Of a stretch of 64,000 nucleotides of DNA, positions 51,579 through 61,324 are shown piece by piece. Source of the DNA: Subsaximicrobium wynnwilliamsii (GTDB taxonomy: Bacteria; Bacteroidota; Bacteroidia; Flavobacteriales; Flavobacteriaceae); contig NZ_VORM01000017.1 of NCBI RefSeq assembly GCF_007997225.1, positions 1 through 64,000 on the forward strand, given 5' to 3'. The notes beneath the pieces are model-generated. The model worked only from the letters and a program-made list of their open reading frames with translations, had not been told where the DNA came from and did not search any database. Positions within the stretch are counted from its first letter, which is position 1, and each line of letters starts with the position of its first letter. A program made the translations under genes and the position numbers.

Positions 51579-51884
51579 ATGAGTCAAAAAATTAGAATAA
51601 AATTAAAGTCTTACGATCACAGTTTAGTTGATAAGTCTGCTGAAAAGATTGTAAAAACAGTAAAAAGTACAGGTGCAGTGGTTACGGGGCCAATCCCGTT
51701 GCCAACGCATAAGAGAATATTCACTGTATTGCGCTCGCCTCACGTTAACAAGAAATCGAGAGAGCAGTTTCAATTAAGTTCTTACAAGCGCTTATTGGAT
51801 ATCTACTCCTCCTCTTCCAAAACGATTGACGCTCTAATGAAATTAGAGTTGCCAAGTGGTGTGGAAGTAGAGATCAAAGTGTAG
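51579..51884 (+). CDS. rpsJ: 30S ribosomal protein S10
   Basis: 101 residues with [49 protein letters not shown] and a normal C-terminus. It binds the 16S 3' domain and, in many bacteria, NusB during antitermination. It heads the S10 cluster but a 267-base hairpin-rich gap follows before rplC, unlike the tight spacing of the rest. Confidence 0.98.
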   Translation: MSQKIRIKLKSYDHSLVDKSAEKIVKTVKSTGAVVTGPIPLPTHKRIFTVLRSPHVNKKSREQFQLSSYKRLLDIYSSSSKTIDALMKLELPSGVEVEIKV

Positions 51885-52151
51885 TTACGCGATTCATCGC
51901 GTATCAAACGATGTACCGCGTTTCATTTTATGCATATTATGCATAAGTGCATTATGGTAAATCACAAACATGTCCCGAGCTGCGTGCAAAGGAAAAACGG
52001 TAAAAATACAATTCAAGGTCGAATGTATTTTCGGCCTTGAGTGTTTTAAAATCGTAGGGTCAAGTCGCGACTTGATTGTACAATTTTAAATTGAATTTTA
52101 ATATTAATAAGTAATGGCAAGTCGCGAATTGTCTGTAAATAAATAATAATT
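51885..52151 (+). promoter_or_regulatory. Hairpin-rich gap between rpsJ and rplC
   Basis: Contains at least four inverted repeats: ACGCGATTCATCGCGT (51887-51902, right after the stop), TTATGCAT/ATGCATAA (51928-51946), TCAAGGTCGA/TCGGCCTTGA (52013-52040, one G-T pair), and the palindrome TCAAGTCGCGACTTGA (52060-52075), with a partial second copy CAAGTCGCGAATTG (52118-52131). No T-run follows any of them, so they are not obvious terminators. They may form an RNA leader that controls rplC and later genes, or be inserted extragenic palindromes. Confidence 0.6.
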
Positions 52152-52769
52152 ATGTCTGGGTTAATAGGAAAAAAGATCGGCATGACTAGTATTTTCGATG
52201 AAAATGGAAAAAACATTCCATGTACAGTAATCGAAGCTGGACCATGTGTCGTTACCCAAGTCAGAACCGAAGAGGTCGACGGGTACAGTGCCCTTCAGCT
52301 TGGTTTCGATGACAAGACAGAGAAAAGTGCTACAAAAGCTGAACTTGGCCACGCCAAGAAAGCCGGTGCTTCTGTTAAGAGAAAAGTCGTCGAATTTCAA
52401 GGATTTGAAGGAGAGTTTAAATTGGGGGATGCCATTACAGTGGATCACTTTATTGAAGGTGAATTCGTTGATATCGCTGGTACTTCCAAAGGTAAAGGTT
52501 TCCAAGGTGTTGTAAAACGTCATGGATTTGGTGGAGTTGGACAAGCAACGCATGGCCAACACAACCGTTTAAGGGCTCCAGGTTCCATTGGTGCTGCGTC
52601 ATATCCTGCGAGAGTATTCAAGGGAATGAAAATGGCAGGACGTATGGGTGGCGAGAGAGTCAATGTAGAAAATTTAAGAGTTTATAAAGTGGTGCCTGAG
52701 AAGAATCTACTAGTTGTTAAGGGATGCGTCCCAGGACACAATAACTCTTATGTAATTATTCAGAAGTAA
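52152..52769 (+). CDS. rplC: 50S ribosomal protein L3
   Basis: 205 residues with the L3 core ([49 protein letters not shown] and the glutamine-methylation region [14 protein letters not shown]). It is an early assembly protein of the peptidyl transferase domain. Its stop overlaps the rplD start (TAATG). Confidence 0.98.
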   Translation: MSGLIGKKIGMTSIFDENGKNIPCTVIEAGPCVVTQVRTEEVDGYSALQLGFDDKTEKSATKAELGHAKKAGASVKRKVVEFQGFEGEFKLGDAITVDHFIEGEFVDIAGTSKGKGFQGVVKRHGFGGVGQATHGQHNRLRAPGSIGAASYPARVFKGMKMAGRMGGERVNVENLRVYKVVPEKNLLVVKGCVPGHNNSYVIIQK

Positions 52770-53398
52770 TGAAAATAGCAGTTTTAGATATCAACGGAAA
52801 AGACACAGGTAGACAAGCAGAGCTGTCTAAAGATGTGTTCGCTATTGAGCCTAATAACCATGCGGTCTACTTAGATGTTAAGCAATATTTGGCTAACCAA
52901 CGTCAAGGTACCCACAAGGCTAAAGAAAGAGCTGAGATTTCTGGAAGTACACGTAAGATCAAGAAACAAAAAGGTACTGGTACTGCGAGAGCAGGTAGTA
53001 TTAAATCTGGTGTATTTAAAGGTGGTGGACGTATGTTCGGCCCTAGACCAAGAAACTACAGTTTCAAATTGAACAAGAACCTCAAACGATTGGCACGTAA
53101 ATCGGCGCTATCGATGAAGGCGAATGATAAGGCAATCGTAGTGATTGAAGACCTAAATTTTGATGCGCCAAAGACCAAAAATTTCACGGCAATTTTGAAA
53201 GCGCTTGATATTCAAGACAAAAAATCGTTGTTTGTGTTGGGAGCGTCAAATAATAATGTATATTTGTCAGCACGTAATTTTAAGGGCTCTGAAGTCATAA
53301 TGAACTCAGAATTAAGCACTTATAAAATATTAAATGCTAATAAAATAATCCTTTTGGAGGGTTCTTTAGAAGGAATTGAATCGAATTTAAGTAAATAG
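52769..53398 (+). CDS. rplD: 50S ribosomal protein L4
   Basis: 209 residues. It has the conserved loop that reaches into the exit tunnel ([20 protein letters not shown] region, with [17 protein letters not shown]) and a C-terminal domain. Some L4 proteins regulate the S10 operon; here the unusual rpsJ-rplC gap upstream could be a target, but this is inference. The start overlaps the rplC stop. Confidence 0.97.
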   Translation: MKIAVLDINGKDTGRQAELSKDVFAIEPNNHAVYLDVKQYLANQRQGTHKAKERAEISGSTRKIKKQKGTGTARAGSIKSGVFKGGGRMFGPRPRNYSFKLNKNLKRLARKSALSMKANDKAIVVIEDLNFDAPKTKNFTAILKALDIQDKKSLFVLGASNNNVYLSARNFKGSEVIMNSELSTYKILNANKIILLEGSLEGIESNLSK

Positions 53399-53404
53399 AA
53401 GACC

Positions 53405-53695
53405 ATGAGTATCTTAATTAAACCTATAATCACTGAAAAAGCGACAACTAAGAGTGAGTTGAACAACTGCTTTACGTTTCAAGTGAATACCAAGGCGAAC
53501 AAGGTGGAAATCAAAAAAGCTGTTGAAGCAGCTTATGGTGTTTCTGTTGAAAAAGTTCGTACTATAAATGTCCGTCCAGATCGCAGTACCAAGTTTACAA
53601 AAACTGGTGTTCAGCATGGTAAAACAAACGCTGTTAAGAAAGCAATTGTACAACTGGCGGAAGGGGAAGAGATTGATTTGTACGCTAATATGTAA
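53405..53695 (+). CDS. rplW: 50S ribosomal protein L23
   Basis: 96 residues with LIKPIITEKATTKSELNN, the ribosomal L23 fold and the conserved KANKVEIKKAVEAAYGVSVEKVRTI-type helix. L23 lies at the tunnel exit and binds trigger factor, whose gene is also in this window. Starts 6 bases after rplD. Confidence 0.97.
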   Translation: MSILIKPIITEKATTKSELNNCFTFQVNTKANKVEIKKAVEAAYGVSVEKVRTINVRPDRSTKFTKTGVQHGKTNAVKKAIVQLAEGEEIDLYANM

Positions 53696-53705
53696 TTAGA
53701 AGAAA

Positions 53706-54533
53706 ATGTCAGTAAGAAAATTAAAACCAATCACATCAGCACAGCGTTTTAGAGTAGTAAATGGATTTGACGCCATAACTACTGATAAGCCGGAAAAGAG
53801 CTTGCTCGTTCCGAATAAAAGGTCTGGTGGTAGAAACAGTCAAGGAAAGATGACCATACGCCAAGTAGGTGGAGGTCACAAAAGAAGGTATCGTATAATC
53901 GATTTCAAACGAAACAAAGCGGGAATCCCTGCCGAAGTAAAGTCTATCGAGTACGACCCAAACAGAACAGCATTTATTGCATTGCTCAACTATCAAGACG
54001 GTGAGAAGCGTTATATTATCGCTCAAAACGGCTTGCAAGTTGGACAGACAGTATTGTCTGATAGAACAGGTGTCGCTCCAGAGATTGGAAATGCAATGCC
54101 TTTGAGTCAAGTCCCTTTTGGATCGATCATTTCTTGTATAGAATTGCGTCCAGGTCAAGGAGCGGTCATGGCAAGAAGTGCAGGCGCTTTCGCTCAGTTA
54201 ATGGCTAGAGACGGCAAATTTGCCTCTATTAAATTGCCATCTGGTGAAACGAGATTGATACTTGCAGAATGTATGGCAACTATTGGTGTGGTCTCCAATT
54301 CTGATCATCAATTAACGGTTTCAGGTAAAGCTGGACGTTCAAGATGGTTGGGTAGAAGACCAAGAGTTAGACCGGTAGTCATGAACCCAGTAGATCACCC
54401 AATGGGTGGTGGTGAAGGTAAATCTTCAGGGGGTCATCCAAGATCTAGGAATGGTGTTCCAGCCAAAGGTTATAGAACACGTTCTAAAACCAAAGCGAGT
54501 AATAAATATATTGTAGAACGTAGAAAGAAATAA
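53706..54533 (+). CDS. rplB: 50S ribosomal protein L2
   Basis: 275 residues with [35 protein letters not shown], the strongly conserved [20 protein letters not shown] and a basic C-terminus. L2 is essential for subunit joining and the peptidyl transferase centre. Length is normal. It is 10 bases after rplW. Confidence 0.98.
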   Translation: MSVRKLKPITSAQRFRVVNGFDAITTDKPEKSLLVPNKRSGGRNSQGKMTIRQVGGGHKRRYRIIDFKRNKAGIPAEVKSIEYDPNRTAFIALLNYQDGEKRYIIAQNGLQVGQTVLSDRTGVAPEIGNAMPLSQVPFGSIISCIELRPGQGAVMARSAGAFAQLMARDGKFASIKLPSGETRLILAECMATIGVVSNSDHQLTVSGKAGRSRWLGRRPRVRPVVMNPVDHPMGGGEGKSSGGHPRSRNGVPAKGYRTRSKTKASNKYIVERRKK

Positions 54534-54543
54534 CTGAAATAAT

Positions 54544-54822
54544 ATGGCACGTTCATTAAAGAAAGGACCTTTCATTCATTATAAATTAGACAAAAAAGTT
54601 GCTGAGAATGTAGCTTCAAACAAAAAAACGGTAATCAAAACGTGGTCTAGAGCCTCAATGATTTCCCCAGATTTTGTTGGACAAACAATCGCAGTTCACA
54701 ATGGTCGTCAATTTGTACCAGTGTACGTCACTGAGAACATGGTAGGTCACAAGTTAGGAGAATTCTCACCAACCAGATCTTTTAGAGGTCATACCGGTGC
54801 GAAAAATAAAGGTAAAAAATAA
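54544..54822 (+). CDS. rpsS: 30S ribosomal protein S19
   Basis: 92 residues with [41 protein letters not shown] and the C-terminal [13 protein letters not shown]. Binds the head of the 30S with S13. Ten bases after rplB. Confidence 0.98.
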   Translation: MARSLKKGPFIHYKLDKKVAENVASNKKTVIKTWSRASMISPDFVGQTIAVHNGRQFVPVYVTENMVGHKLGEFSPTRSFRGHTGAKNKGKK

Positions 54823-54830
54823 GAAGCGCT

Positions 54831-55238
54831 ATGGGAAGTCGTAAAAAACAAATGGCAGACGCTATTAAGGAAGAAAGAAAGCATATCGCTTTCGCTAAGC
54901 TTAATAATTGTCCTACCTCACCAAGAAAAATGCGCTTGGTTGCAGATCTAGTGAGAGGAAAAGAAGCTGAAAAGGCACTTCAAATCTTGAGATTCAGTTC
55001 TAAAGAAGCATCTCGCCGATTAGAGAAATTGGTCTTATCGGGAATTGCAAACTGGCAAGCAAAAAATGAAGACGCTTCTATAGAAGATGCAGATTTGTTT
55101 ATACAAGAGATTCGAGTGGACGGTGGAGCAATGTTGAAAAGATTGCGTCCAGCACCTCAAGGTCGTGCACACAGAATAAGAAAACGTTCAAATCACGTTA
55201 CAGTGGTGATTGGAGCTAAAAATAATACACAAGCTTAA
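54831..55238 (+). CDS. rplV: 50S ribosomal protein L22
   Basis: 135 residues. The L22 core ([59 protein letters not shown]) includes the beta hairpin lining the exit tunnel. A short charged N-terminal extension of about 20 residues is present. Eight bases after rpsS. Confidence 0.97.
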   Translation: MGSRKKQMADAIKEERKHIAFAKLNNCPTSPRKMRLVADLVRGKEAEKALQILRFSSKEASRRLEKLVLSGIANWQAKNEDASIEDADLFIQEIRVDGGAMLKRLRPAPQGRAHRIRKRSNHVTVVIGAKNNTQA

Positions 55239-55246
55239 GTAGAGAT

Positions 55247-55972
55247 ATGGGACAAAAGACAAATCCAATCGGAAATCGTTTAGGAATTATCAGAGGATGG
55301 GAATCCAATTGGTATGGTGGAAATGATTATGGTGACAAACTAGCTGAAGACGATAAAATCAGAAAGTACATCCATGCTCGTTTATTTAAAGCAAGTGTAT
55401 CTAGAGTAATTATTGAGCGTACGCTTAAACTTGTAACCGTTACTATCACTACTGCTAGACCTGGTATCATTATCGGTAAAGGTGGCCAAGAGGTAGACAA
55501 GTTGAAAGAAGAGCTTAAGAAAATTACTGATAAGGAAGTTCAGTTAAATATCTTTGAAATCAAAAGACCTGAGCTTGACGCATTCTTGGTAGGATCTAGC
55601 GTTGCCCGTCAAATTGAGAATCGTATCTCTTATAGACGCGCAATCAAGATGGCTATTGCAGCAGCAATGCGAATGAATGCTGAAGGAATCAAAATTCAAA
55701 TTAGTGGTCGTTTAAATGGTGCTGAAATGGCGCGTAATGAGCATTACAAAGAAGGTAGAATTCCGTTATCTACATTTAGAGCAGACATTGACTATGCTTT
55801 AGTTGAAGCACACACTACTTATGGTAGATTGGGTGTGAAAGTATGGATCATGAAAGGTGAAGTGTATGGTAAAAGAGATCTTTCTCCTTTAGTTGGCCTG
55901 TCTAAAAAACAAGGCGGCAAAACTGCAGGAGGAGGTCGTGGTGGGAACACTAAGCCCCGTCGCAGAAAGTAA
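55247..55972 (+). CDS. rpsC: 30S ribosomal protein S3
   Basis: 241 residues: N-terminal [18 protein letters not shown], the KH domain around [20 protein letters not shown], and the C-terminal domain ([34 protein letters not shown]-like [18 protein letters not shown]). It sits at the mRNA entry. A basic glycine-rich tail ends the protein. Confidence 0.98.
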   Translation: MGQKTNPIGNRLGIIRGWESNWYGGNDYGDKLAEDDKIRKYIHARLFKASVSRVIIERTLKLVTVTITTARPGIIIGKGGQEVDKLKEELKKITDKEVQLNIFEIKRPELDAFLVGSSVARQIENRISYRRAIKMAIAAAMRMNAEGIKIQISGRLNGAEMARNEHYKEGRIPLSTFRADIDYALVEAHTTYGRLGVKVWIMKGEVYGKRDLSPLVGLSKKQGGKTAGGGRGGNTKPRRRK

Positions 55973-55989
55973 TTTAAAGACAAACAAAA

Positions 55990-56409
55990 ATGTTACAACC
56001 TAAAAGAACAAAATTTCGTAAGGTCCAGAAAGGACGTATGAAAGGAAATGCCGGAAGAGGTCACAGACTATCCTATGGTATGTTTGGTATAAAATCGATG
56101 GATACAAACTTCCTAACCTCGCGCCAAATTGAGGCAGCACGTATCGCGGCAACGCGTTACATGAAGAGGGAAGGCCAATTGTGGATCAAGGTGTTCCCAG
56201 ATAAACCAATTACCAAAAAACCATTAGAAGTACGTATGGGTAAAGGTAAAGGTGCTGTTGAATATTGGGTGGCAGTTGTGAAACCGGGTAGAATTTTATT
56301 CGAAATTGGTGGCGTGCCACTTGAAGTTGCAAAAGAGGCGTTACGCTTGGCAGCTCAAAAGTTACCAGTCAAAACTAAGTTTTTAATAGCTCGAGATTAC
56401 GAGGCTTAA
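55990..56409 (+). CDS. rplP: 50S ribosomal protein L16
   Basis: 139 residues with [56 protein letters not shown] and the closing [11 protein letters not shown]. It contacts tRNA elbows near the A site. Normal length; 17 bases after rpsC. Confidence 0.98.
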   Translation: MLQPKRTKFRKVQKGRMKGNAGRGHRLSYGMFGIKSMDTNFLTSRQIEAARIAATRYMKREGQLWIKVFPDKPITKKPLEVRMGKGKGAVEYWVAVVKPGRILFEIGGVPLEVAKEALRLAAQKLPVKTKFLIARDYEA

Positions 56410-56420
56410 TTTAAAGAATT

Positions 56421-56612
56421 ATGAAGCAAGCAGAAATTAAAAAGCTATCGGTAGCTGATTTGAATGACAAACTCGGCGAAACCAAAAAAAGTTATGCAGA
56501 CCTTAAAATGGCACATGCAGTATCCCCTTTAGAGAATCCAATTCAGTTACGCAACGTAAGACGTACGGTAGCAAGAATTGCAACGGAATTAACTAAAAGA
56601 GAAGTACAATAA
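56421..56612 (+). CDS. rpmC: 50S ribosomal protein L29
   Basis: 63 residues, a two-helix protein with KQAEIKKLSVADLNDKLGET and the C-terminal LRNVRRTVARIATELTKRE. It lies by the tunnel exit close to L23. Eleven bases after rplP. Confidence 0.96.
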   Translation: MKQAEIKKLSVADLNDKLGETKKSYADLKMAHAVSPLENPIQLRNVRRTVARIATELTKREVQ

Positions 56613-56630
56613 TTGTATTCTGGCTGAAAG

Positions 56631-56888
56631 ATGGAAAAAAGAAATTTAAGAAAAGAGCGCATAGGAGTTGTTACTAGTAACAAAATGATGAAATCAATCG
56701 TTGTTGCCGAAGTAAAAAAGGTAAAACACCCTATGTACGGAAAATTCGTTTTGAAAACAAAGAAATATGTTGCTCATGACGAAACAAACGACTGCAACAT
56801 TGGTGACACTGTTAAGATCATGGAGACACGACCTATGAGTAAATCCAAATGTTGGAGATTAGTAGAAATAATTGAAAGAGCTAAGTAA
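56631..56888 (+). CDS. rpsQ: 30S ribosomal protein S17
   Basis: 85 residues with [40 protein letters not shown] and [18 protein letters not shown], the standard S17 motifs. An early-binding small subunit protein of the OB-fold type. Confidence 0.97.
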   Translation: MEKRNLRKERIGVVTSNKMMKSIVVAEVKKVKHPMYGKFVLKTKKYVAHDETNDCNIGDTVKIMETRPMSKSKCWRLVEIIERAK

Positions 56889-56890
56889 TT

Positions 56891-57259
56891 ATGGTACAAC
56901 AGGAATCAAGATTAAAGGTAGCTGATAACACTGGAGCAAAAGAGGTTTTGACCATTCGTGTTCTAGGTGGGACAAATAGAAGATATGCTTCTATAGGTGA
57001 TAAGATTGTAGTATCTGTTAAGGATGCAACACCAAACGGAAACATCAAGAAAGGAGCGGTTTCTACAGCAGTAGTTGTGCGCACTAGGAAGGAAGTAAGA
57101 CGTCCAGATGGGTCTTATATAAGATTTGATGACAATGCTTGCGTGCTTTTAAACCCAACGGGTGAAATGAGAGGTACACGTGTTTTTGGCCCAGTAGCTA
57201 GAGAACTTCGTGATAAGCAATTCATGAAAATTGTATCATTAGCACCTGAAGTGCTGTAA
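56891..57259 (+). CDS. rplN: 50S ribosomal protein L14
   Basis: 122 residues with [20 protein letters not shown], the L14 signature, [21 protein letters not shown] and [20 protein letters not shown]. It bridges the subunits. It starts 2 bases after the rpsQ stop. Confidence 0.98.
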   Translation: MVQQESRLKVADNTGAKEVLTIRVLGGTNRRYASIGDKIVVSVKDATPNGNIKKGAVSTAVVVRTRKEVRRPDGSYIRFDDNACVLLNPTGEMRGTRVFGPVARELRDKQFMKIVSLAPEVL

Positions 57260-57286
57260 CAATAGAGCGGGCTCCATTGTAAATAA

Positions 57287-57607
57287 ATGACAAAAATGAC
57301 AAAGTTTAAAATTAAATCGGGAGATATCGTTAAAATTATAGCCGGAGATCACAAAGGATCTGAAGGTAAGATTATCAAGATATTGAAAGATAAGAACAAA
57401 GCCATCGTAGAAGGCGTGAATATGGTTAAGAAACATACTAAACCAACAGCACAAAGCCCTCAAGGTGGAATCGTAGAAAAGGAAGCTGCTTTGCATATAT
57501 CCAATCTATCCTTGTTGACCGCTAAGGGAGAAACTACCCGTGTAGGTTACAAAATGGAAGGCGATAAGAAAGTAAGATATTCTAAAAAATCAAATGAAGT
57601 AATATAG
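57287..57607 (+). CDS. rplX: 50S ribosomal protein L24
   Basis: 106 residues with the KOW motif ([20 protein letters not shown], near residues 10-30) and the conserved [23 protein letters not shown] codons at 57287 and 57296 are both possible; the first was kept. It initiates 50S assembly. Two bases before rplE. Confidence 0.96.
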   Translation: MTKMTKFKIKSGDIVKIIAGDHKGSEGKIIKILKDKNKAIVEGVNMVKKHTKPTAQSPQGGIVEKEAALHISNLSLLTAKGETTRVGYKMEGDKKVRYSKKSNEVI

Positions 57608-57609
57608 TT

Positions 57610-58161
57610 ATGGCTTATACTCCTAGATTAAAAAAAGAGTACCAGGACAAAGTTGTCACTGCTCTTACAGAAGAGTTCGGATATAAAAACGTAATGGAAG
57701 TTCCTAAACTTAAAAAGATCGTGTTATCTAAAGGAGTTGGAGCTGCAGTTGCCGATAAAAAGTTAATTGATCATGCTATTGATGAATTAACCGCCATCAC
57801 TGGTCAAAAAGCGGTAGCTACCTTGTCTAAAAAGGATGTTGCATCTTTCAAGTTGCGAAAAGGAATGCCAATTGGTGTTAGAGTGACCTTGAGAGGAGAG
57901 CAAATGTATGAGTTTTTGGACCGTTTGATTACTTCGGCATTACCACGAGTAAGAGACTTTACAGGAATCAAGGCCACTGGTTTTGATGGTAGAGGAAATT
58001 ACAACTTAGGTGTTGTTGAGCAAATTATCTTTCCTGAAATGAATATTGACAAGATCAATAAGATTTCCGGTATGGATATTACGTTTGTAACTTCAGCAGC
58101 TACAGACAAAGAGGCAAAATCGTTATTAACTGAAATGGGTCTTCCGTTTCAAAAGAACTAG
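57610..58161 (+). CDS. rplE: 50S ribosomal protein L5
   Basis: 183 residues with [20 protein letters not shown], the segment VALTGQKAV-like [41 protein letters not shown] and [13 protein letters not shown]. It binds 5S rRNA and contacts the P-site tRNA. Confidence 0.98.
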   Translation: MAYTPRLKKEYQDKVVTALTEEFGYKNVMEVPKLKKIVLSKGVGAAVADKKLIDHAIDELTAITGQKAVATLSKKDVASFKLRKGMPIGVRVTLRGEQMYEFLDRLITSALPRVRDFTGIKATGFDGRGNYNLGVVEQIIFPEMNIDKINKISGMDITFVTSAATDKEAKSLLTEMGLPFQKN

Positions 58162-58164
58162 AAT

Positions 58165-58434
58165 ATGGCTAAAGAATCAATGAAAGCCCGTGAGGTTAAG
58201 AGAGAAAAGACAGTAGCTAAATATGCCGAAAAACGCAAAGCTTTGAAAGAAGCTGGCGATTACGAAGGCTTACAAAAGTTACCTAAAGATGCTTCTCCTG
58301 TTCGTTTGCACAACAGATGCAAAATAACAGGAAGACCTAGAGGGTATATGAGAACTTTCGGACTTTCGCGTGTAATGTTTCGTGAAATGGCAAATCAAGG
58401 TTTGATCCCAGGTGTGAGAAAAGCATCTTGGTAA
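58165..58434 (+). CDS. rpsN: 30S ribosomal protein S14 (zinc-independent, long type)
   Basis: 89 residues with the C-terminal [42 protein letters not shown] split here as two pieces. The CxxC zinc pairs of the short 61-residue type are absent, so this is the zinc-free (C-minus) long form. Three bases after rplE. A gap with three hairpins follows. Confidence 0.97.
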   Translation: MAKESMKAREVKREKTVAKYAEKRKALKEAGDYEGLQKLPKDASPVRLHNRCKITGRPRGYMRTFGLSRVMFREMANQGLIPGVRKASW

Positions 58435-58552
58435 ACCCGCGATTTTTCGCGAGTTAATATGTGATTGTTCACATATCAAAAAAAGTATAAACTGGTCTTA
58501 GGTTCGGTCTCGACGGTTCGAGATGGAAAACCATTACCGCAATTTAATATAA
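58435..58552 (+). promoter_or_regulatory. Three-hairpin gap between rpsN and rpsH
   Basis: CGCGATTTTTCGCG (58438-58451 region, right after the stop), ATATGTGA/TCACATAT (58457-58476, 8-base perfect stem, 4-base loop) and TCTCGA/TCGAGA (58508-58523, 6-base stem) follow one another in 118 bases. There is only a weak A-run and no T-run, so intrinsic termination is unlikely. The first hairpin, like that after rpsJ, starts within 4 bases of the stop codon and has CGCGA/TCGCG arms. Confidence 0.6.
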
Positions 58553-58951
58553 ATGAATACAGATCCAATTGCTGATTACTTAACAAGAATCAGAAACGCA
58601 GTGAAGGCCAACCACAGAGTGGTAGAGATTCCTGCATCCAATTTAAAAAAAGAAATAACCAAAATTTTATTCGATCAGGGATATATTTTGAGTTACAAAT
58701 TTGTTGATTCCACTGCACAGGGCTCCATAAAGATCGCCTTAAAGTACAACAAAGACACCAAAGAATCTGTCATTAAAAAGATTCAAAGAATAAGTAAGCC
58801 AGGTTTACGTAAGTATGCAGGCTCTAACGAAATGCCACGAATTCTTAACGGTCTTGGTATTGCAATCGTTTCTACATCTCATGGTGTCATTACCGGTAAG
58901 CAAGCTCAGAGAGATAATTTAGGTGGTGAGGTCATTTGCTACGTTTACTAA
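58553..58951 (+). CDS. rpsH: 30S ribosomal protein S8
   Basis: 132 residues with DPIADYLTRIRNAVKANHR, the conserved RISKPGLRKYAGSNEMPRIL and IVSTSHGVITGKQAQRDNLG ending ICYVY. In E. coli S8 represses the spc operon by binding rplE-adjacent mRNA; here the hairpin gap directly upstream is a candidate site (inference). Confidence 0.98.
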   Translation: MNTDPIADYLTRIRNAVKANHRVVEIPASNLKKEITKILFDQGYILSYKFVDSTAQGSIKIALKYNKDTKESVIKKIQRISKPGLRKYAGSNEMPRILNGLGIAIVSTSHGVITGKQAQRDNLGGEVICYVY

Positions 58952-58969
58952 TCATAAAGAAGAAAGAAC

Positions 58970-59512
58970 ATGTCAAGAATAGGTAATAACCCAGTAGCGA
59001 TTCCAGAAGGAGTTACGGTTGATATAAAAGAAAACAACATTACAGTTAAAGGGAAATTGGGCGAATTGACGCAAGATTTCGATACTGTGACTATAAAAGT
59101 TGAAGACGGTAACATCTTAGTGAGACGCGCAGGGGATAGTAAAGAAGATAAATCCAAGCACGGTTTGTATAGATCGTTGATGGAAAATATGATTGAAGGT
59201 GTATCAAACGGCTGGACTAAGCAGTTAGAATTGGTAGGTGTTGGTTATAGAGCATCCTGTCAAGGTCAAAAGTTAGACATGGCCTTAGGTTTTTCACACA
59301 ACATCGTTCTCAATGTAGCTCCAGAAGTGAAAGTGGAGACCATTTCAGAAAAAGGTAAGAATCCGGTTATAAAACTAACCTCTCACGATAAACAATTGGT
59401 AGGCCAAGTAGCTGCGAAGATTCGCGGTTTTAGAAGACCAGAACCTTACAAAGGAAAAGGTATCAAGTTTGTTGGTGAAATATTAAGAAGAAAAGCAGGT
59501 AAATCTGCATAA
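58970..59512 (+). CDS. rplF: 50S ribosomal protein L6
   Basis: 180 residues with SRIGNNPVAIPEGVTVDIKE, the L6 duplicated fold, and the conserved C-terminal FRRPEPYKGKGIKFVGEIL. Contacts the sarcin-ricin loop. Normal length. Confidence 0.98.
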   Translation: MSRIGNNPVAIPEGVTVDIKENNITVKGKLGELTQDFDTVTIKVEDGNILVRRAGDSKEDKSKHGLYRSLMENMIEGVSNGWTKQLELVGVGYRASCQGQKLDMALGFSHNIVLNVAPEVKVETISEKGKNPVIKLTSHDKQLVGQVAAKIRGFRRPEPYKGKGIKFVGEILRRKAGKSA

Positions 59513-59557
59513 ATGAATTTACGATGTTAGATTTAAGAGTTACGAAACAAACACAGT

Positions 59558-59599
59558 AAATCATAAATCATAAATCGTTAATCATAAATCGTAAATCAA
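59558..59599 (+). repeat. 6-unit heptamer leader before rplR
   Basis: Units are AAATCAT x2, AAATCGT, TAATCAT, AAATCGT, AAATCAA in exact register, ending one base before the rplR ATG. It fills half of the 88-base rplF-rplR gap. Confidence 0.9.
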
Positions 59600-59600
59600 A

Positions 59601-59957
59601 ATGGCATTAACAAAGAACGAAAAAAGACTAAGAATTAAAAGCAGAATTCGCAAGGTAGTTTCTGGTACAGAAGCAAGACCACGACTGGCTGTTTTTAGAA
59701 GCAATAAAGAAATTTATGCTCAAGTTGTAGATGACGTCACAGGTGTAACCTTGGCTGCGGCATCTTCAAGAGATAAAGATATTGCTTCAGATAAAGGAAA
59801 TAAAACTGATAAAGCTACATTGGTTGGTAAAGCTGTTGCTGAAAGAGCAATTAAAGCGGGCGTCAACACCATTTCTTTTGATAGAGGCGGATATCAGTAT
59901 CACGGTAGAGTAAAATCATTAGCTGAAGGAGCTAGAGAAGGAGGACTTAAATTCTAA
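59601..59957 (+). CDS. rplR: 50S ribosomal protein L18
   Basis: 118 residues with [23 protein letters not shown] (read in parts), the 5S rRNA-binding core [18 protein letters not shown] and the ending [20 protein letters not shown]. The heptamer tract ends one base before its ATG. Confidence 0.97.
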   Translation: MALTKNEKRLRIKSRIRKVVSGTEARPRLAVFRSNKEIYAQVVDDVTGVTLAAASSRDKDIASDKGNKTDKATLVGKAVAERAIKAGVNTISFDRGGYQYHGRVKSLAEGAREGGLKF

Positions 59958-59963
59958 GACATT

Positions 59964-60488
59964 ATGTATCATAAATATAAAAACGCAGAATTAGTAAAAC
60001 CAAGTGGAATAGATCTTAAGGATCGACTTATTGGTGTACAAAGAGTTACAAAAGTAACTAAAGGTGGTCGTGCTTTCGGTTTTTCAGCTATTGTAGTGGT
60101 AGGTGATGAAGCTGGTGTCGTGGGTCAAGGTCTAGGTAAATCTAAAGATGTGGCAACGGCAATCGCTAAGGCGGTAGAAGATGCTAAAAAGAACCTAGTT
60201 AGGATTCCTATTATAAAGGGAACTTTACCACACGAACAAAAAGGTAAGTATGGTGGTGCTCGTGTAAACATTATTCCGGCAGCGCCTGGTACAGGTGTTA
60301 TCGCTGGTGGTGCTGTGAGAACAGTGTTAGAATCGGTGGGTGTTCATGACGTATTGTCAAAATCCCAAGGATCTTCTAACCCTCATAACGTTGTAAAAGC
60401 AACCTTTGACGCCTTGTTGCAATTGAGAAGCGCCGCTTCTGTTGCTAAAGAAAGAGGGATTTCGCTTGATAAAGTGTTTAACGGATAA
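59964..60488 (+). CDS. rpsE: 30S ribosomal protein S5
   Basis: 174 residues with the dsRNA-binding-like domain ([40 protein letters not shown]) and the C-terminal [21 protein letters not shown] helicase-like ring partner of S3 and S4 at mRNA entry. Six bases after rplR. Confidence 0.98.
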   Translation: MYHKYKNAELVKPSGIDLKDRLIGVQRVTKVTKGGRAFGFSAIVVVGDEAGVVGQGLGKSKDVATAIAKAVEDAKKNLVRIPIIKGTLPHEQKGKYGGARVNIIPAAPGTGVIAGGAVRTVLESVGVHDVLSKSQGSSNPHNVVKATFDALLQLRSAASVAKERGISLDKVFNG

Positions 60489-60575
60489 CTATTAGATCTT
60501 AGTCTTTAGTTGGAGATTCGGTATAATAATATCAATACCACTCCTCACTAATAACGATCACTAAAAACCAAGAAA

Positions 60576-60761
60576 ATGGCAAAAAAAATAAAAGTAACCA
60601 AAGTAAGAAGTGCAATTAACCGTGCCCAGACCCAAAAGAGGACATTAGAATCTCTAGGTTTGAACAAAATTGGTCAGGTTAAAGTACATGATGCTTCCCC
60701 GAGTGTTCTTGGGATGGTTAATAAAGTTTCACATTTAGTTTCTGTAGAAGAAATGAGCTAA
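60576..60761 (+). CDS. rpmD: 50S ribosomal protein L30
   Basis: 61 residues with KIKVTKVRSAINRAQTQKRT, ESLGLNKIGQVKVHDASPSV and MVNKVSHLVSVEEM, the short bacterial L30. An 87-base gap precedes it, ending in a loosely heptameric A/C-rich leader. Confidence 0.96.
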   Translation: MAKKIKVTKVRSAINRAQTQKRTLESLGLNKIGQVKVHDASPSVLGMVNKVSHLVSVEEMS

Positions 60762-60858
60762 ATATATTTGCGGAATCTTTTTACGCTTTAGGCCAAAGTG
60801 AATACATTTAGCCTAACGGAAAATAATTCCTTCAGATAAAACAAAACAATAAGATACA

Positions 60859-61311
60859 ATGGACTTAAGTAATTTAAAACCAGCCGAAGGTTCCAATAAA
60901 AATCAAGGCAAAAGAATAGGTAGAGGACAAGGCTCTGGAAAAGGTGGTACTGCAACTCGCGGTCACAATGGAGCTAAATCGCGTTCTGGCTATTCCAAGA
61001 AAGTAGGTTTTGAAGGTGGTCAAATGCCACTTCAAAGACGTGTGCCTAAATTTGGGTTCACGAATAGAAACCGTGTTGTCTATCAAGGGGTAAACTTGGA
61101 TAAGTTGCAACAATTGGCAGATGACAAGAAGATTAGCGATGTAGTGGATTTTCAAACTTTGGTTGAATTAGGTTTGGCTGGAAAGAATGAAATGGTAAAA
61201 ATTCTTGGACGTGGCGAATTAAAATCAACCTTAAAGGTAACTGCTCATAAATTTACTGCTTCAGCAAAAGCTGCAATTGAAGCTGCAGGAGGAGAAGTTG
61301 TAACTTTATAA
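60859..61311 (+). CDS. rplO: 50S ribosomal protein L15
   Basis: 150 residues. The glycine-rich N-terminal tail (GRGQGSGKGGTATRGHNGAKSR in parts), the VGFEGGQMPLQRRVPKFGF motif and the C-terminal AHKFTASAKAAIEAAGGEVV. Assembly protein of the 50S. Ninety-seven bases after rpmD; secY follows after 13. Confidence 0.97.
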   Translation: MDLSNLKPAEGSNKNQGKRIGRGQGSGKGGTATRGHNGAKSRSGYSKKVGFEGGQMPLQRRVPKFGFTNRNRVVYQGVNLDKLQQLADDKKISDVVDFQTLVELGLAGKNEMVKILGRGELKSTLKVTAHKFTASAKAAIEAAGGEVVTL

Positions 61312-61324
61312 GATCTTTATAAGT

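Noticed and set aside
51885-52151. Intrinsic terminator between rpsJ and rplC
   Set aside because: None of the hairpins is followed by a T-run, and the operon clearly continues.
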